From the NCBI GenBank assembly GCA_947588005.1, contig CANPYE010000005.1, forward strand, positions 1 through 52,192: DNA of 52,192 nt, in the 5' to 3' direction. This document shows, one piece after another, positions 46,686 to 52,192 of this stretch. This stretch comes from an uncultured Lachnospiraceae bacterium (GTDB taxonomy: Bacteria > Bacillota > Clostridia > Lachnospirales > Lachnospiraceae). The notes beneath the pieces were generated by a model. That model searched no databases. It was not told the DNA's origin and was given only the letters and a program-made list of their open reading frames with translations. The first letter of the stretch is position 1. Every line of letters begins with the position of its first letter. A program made the position numbers and the translations under genes.

Positions 46686-47513
46686 TTTGATGGGAATGGA
46701 GAGGTAAATTATTCGGAACTGAAAAAGTTGGTTCAGATCCTGCTTAAGGAAGGTGCGGATGGCTTTTATGTGACCGGGAGTACCGGGGAATGCTTCCTCC
46801 TGACGGACGAAGAAAGGATCAGGATCACCGCAGTCGTCGCAGAAACAGTGGACGGCCGGGTGCCTGTAGTAGCCCATGTAGGGAAAATCGGGGCCAGGCA
46901 GGCAGCCAGACTGGCAGCGGAGGCCCAGAAAGCTGACGCTGACGCGGTATCCAGCGTGCCGCCCTTCTACTACGATTTCAAGTTTGAAGAGATCGTCAGA
47001 TATTATGCGGCGATCACTGACGCGACAGATCTCCCAATGGTCGTCTATAATTATCCGAAATTTTCGGGAGTGACGATCACATCGGCGAATCTTCCGCTGA
47101 TCATGGAGAAGTGCAGGGTTGGAGGTCTGAAATATACGGATATGAATCTGTATGAACTGGAGGGGATTCGGGTTCAGTATCCGCAGCTGCAGGTATTGTT
47201 CGGCAGGGATGAGGCGCTGCTTTTCGCGCTCCCGCTGGGAATCGACGATGCGATCGGCAGTACATACAATATTATGCTGAAGAAGTATAAACGGATGTGG
47301 GCTGCCTATGAAGCAGGCAATATGAAAGAGGCAGAGGCGCTTCAGCATGACGCCTGCCGCGTGATCGACCGGCTTATGAAGCTGCGCGATATCACGGCGG
47401 AGAAATATTTGTTGGGAAGAAAAGGTATTCTGGCTGGCGATTGCCGGTCTCCGTTTAAGCCGATTACGGAGGACGAGAAGCGGTTTTTGGATGAGACGGG
47501 AGATTTGGATTAA
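46686..47513 (+). pseudogene. DapA/NanA family aldolase lacking its N-terminus
   Basis: The reading frame begins FDGNGEVNYSELKKLVQILL immediately after the kinase stop codon, in the same frame. The first 15-20 residues of the family (start codon and the strand ending LLTPF) are absent. The rest is well kept: YVTGSTGECFLLTDEER (GSTGE site), VVYNYPKF (catalytic Tyr) and GLKYTDMN (Schiff-base Lys). No ATG or good site precedes it; TTG 46728 is the first possible start. Probably a deletion removed the start. Function, if any, would need readthrough of the TAG. Confidence 0.75.
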
Positions 47514-47676
47514 CGACTGAAGCAGGTGTGTATAAAAGGGGATGGGAAGGTATAAGGGGGTGTATGAAAAAGAAGGCAGGATAAGCAGTTTGATGTATTT
47601 GGAAATAAACTGGAAATGCAGGGAGAACTTTATCAAAAGAAAACAAATAATCGATGATTAATCAGGAGATATCGTG

Positions 47677-48365
47677 ATGAATCGAGTGATGACGAGGGAA
47701 AACCTGATAAGCTTTGCCTATGTGAACAACAACGTTTGTGCAAAGCCAATTCGCGGAATCGTGCTGAGTTTTTTGGGGTTGAATAGCACCTCCATGTATG
47801 CCGCTGATACGATGGAGGGCGAATTCAACGGGGAGAAAGGAATTCTGTATGTGGTTCCCTACTACAATCCGTGGGCCTGGATGAACCGGCAGGCAGTGGC
47901 GTATACAGACGAAATCCTGGATGTTCTGTTTGAGGCTTATGATCTTGATGAGAAGATTCTGATTGTGTCCACCGGTGGAAGCATGGGCGGTCAGGCGGCA
48001 CTGGTTTACCCGGTCTATGCGAAGCGGGCGCCTGCCGCGGTTGTGGCTAACTGCCCGGTCTGCCGCGGACCCTCTACAGTGCGGTCTGGAACGAAGATGG
48101 GGATATGGAGGCAGCGCTTAAGGCGGTCTCTCCGCTGCATCTGATCAACAGACTGCCACGTATACCTTATCATATTTTCCATTGCGATGAGGATAAGGCA
48201 GTAAATATCCGGCAGCATTCGGACAAATTCGTGAAGGAGATGGAGGATCACGGCTTTGATATTACGTATGACGTGGTTTCCGGACGAGGACATTGCAGTC
48301 TGACTTATAGGATGAAGTTGAAATATGCCGGCTATATTCTGGAGGCAGTTGGTCAGGGAAAGTGA
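47677..48365 (+). pseudogene. alpha/beta hydrolase (prolyl-oligopeptidase type) with a frameshift
   Basis: ATG 47677 follows AGGAGATATCGTG. The first frame holds STGGSMGGQAAL (nucleophile Ser) and ends in a wrong frame after NCPVC; the second frame from about 48063 reads PRTLYSAVWNEDGDMEAALKAVSPLHLI, HIFHCDEDKAVN (acid) and GRGHCSLTY (His). The triad is split over two frames. Compared with the family, a short segment seems deleted at the junction near 48062, with a net loss of 3n+1 bases. Confidence 0.8.
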
Positions 48366-48385
48366 AGCCGAAAGCTGTAAGATAA

Positions 48386-48425
48386 TGCCTCCGGGCTGCA
48401 AACTCCGCAGAACGGCCCGGAGGCA
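48386..48425. terminator. stem-loop between convergent genes
   Basis: TGCCTCCGGGC / GCCCGGAGGCA, a perfect 11-bp GC-rich stem with an 18-base loop, between the hydrolase remnant and the leftward Rpn-type gene. No clear T-run on either strand, so termination strength is uncertain. Confidence 0.5.
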
Positions 48426-48447
48426 GATATGCTGTTGTGTGTCTGTG

Positions 48448-49569
48448 TCAGTTACTGGGCCTTTCGGATGCCTGAAGCCGGGCCTCTAATTCGCGGATTC
48501 GGGCATCCTTCTCCGCGAGAGCCGAGTCCCTCTCCGCAATCGCCGCCTTAGCTTCCCGGATTTCAGCCTTGTAATCCTCGATCATCTCAAACACCGTATT
48601 GCGGTCATACTCGCTCAGTATCTCTGAATACATGCTGATCAGCTCCTTCCTGTGGTCGCGGAACCGGAATACGTCCCGATACAGCTCCGCGAAATCTGGC
48701 CATGCCTGGATCACGTCCAGAATATCCTCCGGACGGTCCGAACCGATGAAATACAGCCAAGCCTCAAGACGGCCGGGCGGCTGTGTGTCCCTGTCTTTAT
48801 TTTGACGGCTGGCAAAGAAAATGTCAAGGGGAATCAGGCAATATTCCTGCAAAAGGTTCAGCTCCAGGCCGGAGTCAAAGCGCTGCTTCGCATGGTGGAT
48901 ATAGGTGTCCGGATAATGACGGAACTCGTGGGTACTGTTCTGGATAAGGACGATGGAATATACTTTGCTGAGCATCTGGTATGAGAACGGGATGCCTGCG
49001 TTTTTGCAGTCTTTTTTTACCTGAATGTATTGCCTTACCGTCAGGTCGCTGGAGTAGCAGGCGCATCGGGCGCCGGGGAATTTGTAGCCGTTTTTCTGGA
49101 TCTCCACGTTGGCGAGGCTGCCGTCGGTGAACTGGACTACAATATCCATGATGATCTGGCTGGCTTCGTCGGTCATACGCATGGATTCATGAGGAAGGAC
49201 CTTCAGGATTCGGACTTCCTGACCGATGCAGACAGAGAGAAAGTCGCTGAGACGTTCCGGATGCAGGAGCGGATCGAAGACATGCTTAAAGACCCGGTCA
49301 TAGGAGACCTGAAGCCCCCTGACGCCCATGCAGAATTCGATAAACTGTTCTTTGAGAGGTTCGGTGAGAGTGCGGAATGTGTAGGAAACCGTCGGATCCT
49401 TTTCAATTTCGCTGAGAACGGTGCTGCGGGTCTTCTGCACCCCGATCACGTCCAGACGGATGTGCTCCCTGGCATCGTTCCTGCATAACCCGGAAGAATC
49501 TGCGCTGCGCGGTTCGGGCTGTCCGGCGCTTAAATTTTGTGGGATAAGAGTGTCAGATGTGTTTCTCAT
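48448..49569 (-). CDS. Rpn family / PD-(D/E)XK nuclease family transposase-like protein
   Basis: 373 aa. Block VSYDRVFKHVFDPLLHPERLSDFLSVCIGQEVRILKVLPHES, then DIVVQFTDGSLANVEIQKNGYKFPGARCACYSSDL (D...EIQ-type nuclease core), matches the Rpn/PDDEXK_2 family, widespread in Clostridia and Lachnospiraceae and linked to recombination and phage defence. The C-terminus is a coiled coil (EMIEDYKAEIREAKAAIAERDSALAEKDARIRELEARLQ). ATG 49569 follows AAGGAGG. No inverted repeats of an insertion sequence are seen around it. Confidence 0.85.
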   Translation of the reverse strand: MRNTSDTLIPQNLSAGQPEPRSADSSGLCRNDAREHIRLDVIGVQKTRSTVLSEIEKDPTVSYTFRTLTEPLKEQFIEFCMGVRGLQVSYDRVFKHVFDPLLHPERLSDFLSVCIGQEVRILKVLPHESMRMTDEASQIIMDIVVQFTDGSLANVEIQKNGYKFPGARCACYSSDLTVRQYIQVKKDCKNAGIPFSYQMLSKVYSIVLIQNSTHEFRHYPDTYIHHAKQRFDSGLELNLLQEYCLIPLDIFFASRQNKDRDTQPPGRLEAWLYFIGSDRPEDILDVIQAWPDFAELYRDVFRFRDHRKELISMYSEILSEYDRNTVFEMIEDYKAEIREAKAAIAERDSALAEKDARIRELEARLQASERPSN

Positions 49570-49855
49570 AGAAAACCTCCTTGATGAAAAATAAGAAATG
49601 TGCGCGTACATGCGGTTGACAGGCTGCGTATAACTGAAATTAATACAGGAAAATTGCGGCGGATGCCGCCTGGAACAGAGATTCCAGACACCCTTTCGGA
49701 CGGAAACCGAAAGGAATTGCAGGTATAGTATAGCAAAGCGGCGACAGATTGTCAATCTGAACGGAAAACTCATATTTTTGATTGACATCTGAACAGAAAC
49801 CCAAATTTTTTAAAATGGGTGATATTTGAGTGCCGATGGTAACGTTTTGATTGTA

Positions 49856-49884
49856 TTGACTTTTTAGCGGCAGTATCCTAAAAT
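49856..49884 (+). promoter_or_regulatory. sigma-A promoter for the membrane-protein operon
   Basis: TTGACT (49856-49861), 17-bp spacer, TAAAAT (49879-49884), in the 498-bp gap 49570-50067. Transcription would start near the first 45-bp repeat. The AT-rich stretch 49730-49850 also has two related units (GATTGTCAATCTGAACGGAA and GATTGACATCTGAACAGAA). Confidence 0.65.
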
Positions 49885-49889
49885 ACAAG

Positions 49890-50012
49890 CAGGTCGTCAC
49901 TGGCACCTTGATTGCACAGAAATGAGGATATGCACAGGTCGTCACTGGCGCCCTGATTGCATGGAAATGAGGATACGCGCAGAGCGCCACTGGCGCCCTG
50001 CCTGCATCGAAC
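49890..50012 (+). repeat. 45-bp tandem repeats (2.7 copies) in an mRNA leader
   Basis: Copies start at 49890, 49935 and 49980; the shared core is CAGGTCGTCACTGGCRCCYTGATTGCA-type sequence. They lie between the promoter and ATG 50068. An open frame on the opposite strand with a 15-residue repeat reflects the 45-bp period and is unlikely to be a gene. Confidence 0.75.
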
Positions 50013-50067
50013 TAACAGCCGGCTGAAACCGTGCAGCTGAATCCAGCCGGCGGAGGAGAGACCGGCA

Positions 50068-50598
50068 ATGGACAGACTGCACTCCAGAAAAGCTCTTTTT
50101 ATCTATTTTCTGCTGACCATCGTGATCCTTTATGCGGGATGGTCCCTTATGGTATGGGACGACACCCGTATAAAGGATTTTGTTCTTGCTTCTGTTCCCG
50201 CCGCCGAATCGGAGGACGACCATATTTTCCGGATCGAAAGCATCAGGCGGGGGGACGACGGCATTTCCATTACCAAAGACCGGATCGTGATCGACGGCTT
50301 TATCGTCCGGAAGGGCTGGCCGGCGTCCCGGGCTGCCATCCATATCATCCTGAAAAATACGGAGACAGGGCAGTGCTATGAACTGCCTACCACCGTCGTT
50401 ATGCGGACGGACGTGACCGAACTGCTCGACGACGGGAATAATTACAATATGTCCGGCTTCCATACAGACATCCCGGAAGGCGGCGTGATCGACACGGAGA
50501 AGTATGATTATGAGATCTGCGCTCTGTTCGATGTGAACAATATTCCGCGGATCGTCGCGTCCGGCACGACAGTAAGAACATGGGAGGGCGGATCATGA
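50068..50598 (+). CDS. membrane-anchored protein, unknown
   Basis: 176 aa. One N-terminal membrane segment (ALFIYFLLTIVILYAGWSLMVW, residues 9-30) then a likely extracellular beta-rich domain (IFRIESIRRGDDGISITKDRIVIDGFIVRKGW; AAIHIILKNTETGQCYELPTTVVMRTDVTELL). Coupled to the next gene by ATGA overlap, so the two work together. No family recognised; ATG after GGAGGAGAGACCGGCA. Confidence 0.75.
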   Translation: MDRLHSRKALFIYFLLTIVILYAGWSLMVWDDTRIKDFVLASVPAAESEDDHIFRIESIRRGDDGISITKDRIVIDGFIVRKGWPASRAAIHIILKNTETGQCYELPTTVVMRTDVTELLDDGNNYNMSGFHTDIPEGGVIDTEKYDYEICALFDVNNIPRIVASGTTVRTWEGGS

Positions 50599-51995
50599 AG
50601 AAAAGAACCATACTTTCCGAATGGGGCCTTTGTCTGGCTGTGAGCTGCGCGTTCGCAGTCATCCTTTCCTTTGCGTGTATGGGCGGGGACGATGTGGCGT
50701 CCATGCATCTGGAGGGCGGAAGTCTTGCGCAGTACTGGAGCCGCTGCGTCGGGATGTATCAGACGCAGACCGCCCGTATCCTGATCAATTTTCCGGTATT
50801 TATCTTTACGGACCATTCCGTCGTTTTGTGGGCCGCTTTTATGGGACTTGCCCTGTTCGTGCTGATGAGCGCCATGTCCTTTCTTCTGGTCGGGAAGGAC
50901 TTCCGGCGGGAGGGCAATCATTTTATTGCCTGCATCACCATGATGTTTCCGTTTTCAGTCCTGTATGAAGCCGGCTGGATCTCTACGGCTACGACGTACC
51001 TGGCGCCGGCTGCCTTCGGCTTCATGGCGCTTGTACCGGTTCGGAAAATCCTGCGCGGAGAATCCTTCCGGTGGTGGGAGTATCCGGCGTATGCCGCCTG
51101 TCTGATCTACAGCGCCAACCTGGAGCAGATGATGGCGGTTCTTCTGGCGTGCTACATTACGGCTTTCATTTATACGGCGTTCTTCCGCAGAAAGGTCTCG
51201 CCTTATCTGTCCCTTCTTTTGCTTCTGTGCATCCTGAGCGCGCTGTTTATCATGACCTGCCCGGGAAACGGGGGGCGCGTGGATATGGAGATCAATACGA
51301 AGTATCCGCCCTTTGCCATGCAGAATGTCCTGGACAAGGCGGAGCTGGGGTATTCGACGGCCCTGAAATGGCTGCTGTTTGACAATCAGGTTTTTGTCGT
51401 GTTTGCCTGCGGCCTTCTGTACGCCCTGATTCGGAACCGGTATGAAGACCGGCTTTTTAAGGGGCTGGCGCTGTTCCCGTTTCTGGTCGTCACACTGACG
51501 GGGCCTCTTTACGGCGTTACGGAGACGCTTTTCCCGTATCTGGGCAGCCTGAAGGAAGAAATTCCGTATTATGGCCTGATCAATCCGGCTGACGGCGGCA
51601 GCGTACTGGCTTTCGGACGGTTTTTCCTGATGAGCATAACGGTGCTGGCGATCTGCGCGGAGATGGTTCTTCTTATTGACGACGTGGAAATCTGTCTGGC
51701 CTGCGCCGCCCTCGTGCTTGCGGGGACCGGCTCACGGGTCGTGCTCGGATTCTCGCCGACGATCTTCGCGTCCGGGAACCGGACCTGCACGATTATGAGC
51801 TTCTGCATCATCGCGGCCGTGACGCTCATCTACATGCACAATATCCGGCAGGGGCGTCTTTCGGAGCGCTTCCGCAGACGGACGCTGACGGTGATGGACG
51901 TTATCATGGCGGTATGCTTTGTCAATCTTCTGTTTCTGACGGCGGCGGCCTTCCGCACGGAGTTCCCTTATTCGTACCGGCTGCCGCTTTTATGA
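50595..51995 (+). CDS. polytopic membrane protein (DUF6056-like)
   Basis: 466 aa with about ten to twelve membrane segments. The extracellular loop after the first segment carries GGDDVASMHLEGGSLAQYWSRCVGMYQTQTARILINF, with the acidic residues and Arg seen in membrane glycosyltransferase-like proteins of the DUF6056 type. It may transfer a sugar to cell-surface glycans. Assignment is from topology and this loop only. Confidence 0.7.
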   Translation: MKKRTILSEWGLCLAVSCAFAVILSFACMGGDDVASMHLEGGSLAQYWSRCVGMYQTQTARILINFPVFIFTDHSVVLWAAFMGLALFVLMSAMSFLLVGKDFRREGNHFIACITMMFPFSVLYEAGWISTATTYLAPAAFGFMALVPVRKILRGESFRWWEYPAYAACLIYSANLEQMMAVLLACYITAFIYTAFFRRKVSPYLSLLLLLCILSALFIMTCPGNGGRVDMEINTKYPPFAMQNVLDKAELGYSTALKWLLFDNQVFVVFACGLLYALIRNRYEDRLFKGLALFPFLVVTLTGPLYGVTETLFPYLGSLKEEIPYYGLINPADGGSVLAFGRFFLMSITVLAICAEMVLLIDDVEICLACAALVLAGTGSRVVLGFSPTIFASGNRTCTIMSFCIIAAVTLIYMHNIRQGRLSERFRRRTLTVMDVIMAVCFVNLLFLTAAAFRTEFPYSYRLPLL

Positions 51996-52024
51996 GCGGA
52001 TTCCGGCGCCGAAATCACTCTTTT

Positions 52025-52047
52025 CAGCGATCGGGGCGCTGTTTTTT
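52025..52047 (+). terminator. intrinsic terminator after the membrane operon
   Basis: CAGCG-ATCGGGG-CGCTG followed by TTTTTT (52042-52047). Short stem but good T-run, 30 bp after the stop codon. Confidence 0.6.
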
Positions 52048-52173
52048 GATATTTGACCAAAATGTAAAATAATTAAAATAAATATAAAAAACGCTGGTAA
52101 AATGCTTCTGCATGTTGTATGATAAAAAGTGAAAAGCAGATGACCGATACCGGCGCCAGGCCGGTGTTCTGGC

Positions 52174-52192
52174 AAGGAGGACAAGTATCATG
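52174..52192 (+). promoter_or_regulatory. ribosome binding site and start codon of the next gene
   Basis: AAGGAGG (52174-52180), nine bases, then ATG at 52190-52192 where the window ends. The gap before it is AT-rich (52048-52105) and contains a TTGACC box and GGCGCC/GGCC-rich dyad at 52150-52164. Confidence 0.6.

Noticed and set aside
48448-49569. Insertion sequence around the Rpn-type gene
   Set aside because: No terminal inverted repeats or target duplication could be seen; this family is not necessarily mobile.
49640-49990. Leftward repeat protein opposite the 45-bp repeats
   Set aside because: No start site or domain; its 15-residue period simply mirrors the 45-bp DNA repeat.

Overview
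The window is chromosomal DNA of a Gram-positive Clostridia-type bacterium, most like Lachnospiraceae. The evidence is a lipoprotein sugar ABC transporter of the LplA/LplB/YtcP type, strong AGGAGG ribosome binding sites and sigma-A promoters with 17-bp spacers. A 34.7-kb Mu-like transposable prophage (2792-37540) interrupts the host sequence. The species call is inference.

Host left flank (1-2791): the start of a minus-strand gene, then an L-fucose/D-arabinose isomerase gene (fucI) and the 5' part of an lplB-type permease gene. The prophage is inserted in codon 130 of that permease and is flanked by a 5-bp duplication, GCATT. Removing the prophage and one GCATT restores a 303-codon open frame.

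Prophage layout, left to right: a gene-free left end full of short repeats; a leftward repressor gene; a strong rightward early promoter; early genes (small proteins, an HTH protein, MuA-like DDE transposase, MuB-like AAA ATPase, GemA, several unknowns, a two-catalytic-domain endolysin) ending with a Mor-family activator and an intrinsic terminator. Then come the late genes: holin candidate, coiled-coil membrane protein, gp27/gp28 terminase pair, gp29 portal, gpF, protease with nested scaffold, major head protein, contractile sheath and tube, frameshifted tail chaperone, tape measure and baseplate genes, so the virion should be a myovirus. The last block is a complete diversity-generating retroelement (DGR): a target gene with a 3' variable repeat (VR), a hairpin, an Avd gene, a template repeat (TR) and a reverse transcriptase gene. 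TR and VR are both 123 bp and differ at 15 positions, all of which are adenine in TR. This is the main biological system in the window and should diversify the phage's putative receptor-binding protein.

Host right flank (37546-52192): the rest of lplB, a second permease, the binding lipoprotein, a beta-propeller glycosidase-like protein, two near-identical GH172 (DUF2961) genes around a KDPG-aldolase-type gene, a fragment of an HpcH/HpaI aldolase, a PfkB kinase, an N-terminally truncated DapA/NanA-type aldolase and a frameshifted alpha/beta hydrolase. This looks like a glycan-use operon whose transporter was broken by the prophage and whose distal genes are decaying. Beyond it lie a leftward Rpn/PD-(D/E)XK family gene and a two-gene membrane-protein operon.

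All family names were assigned by reading the translations and recalling known families; no database search was run.
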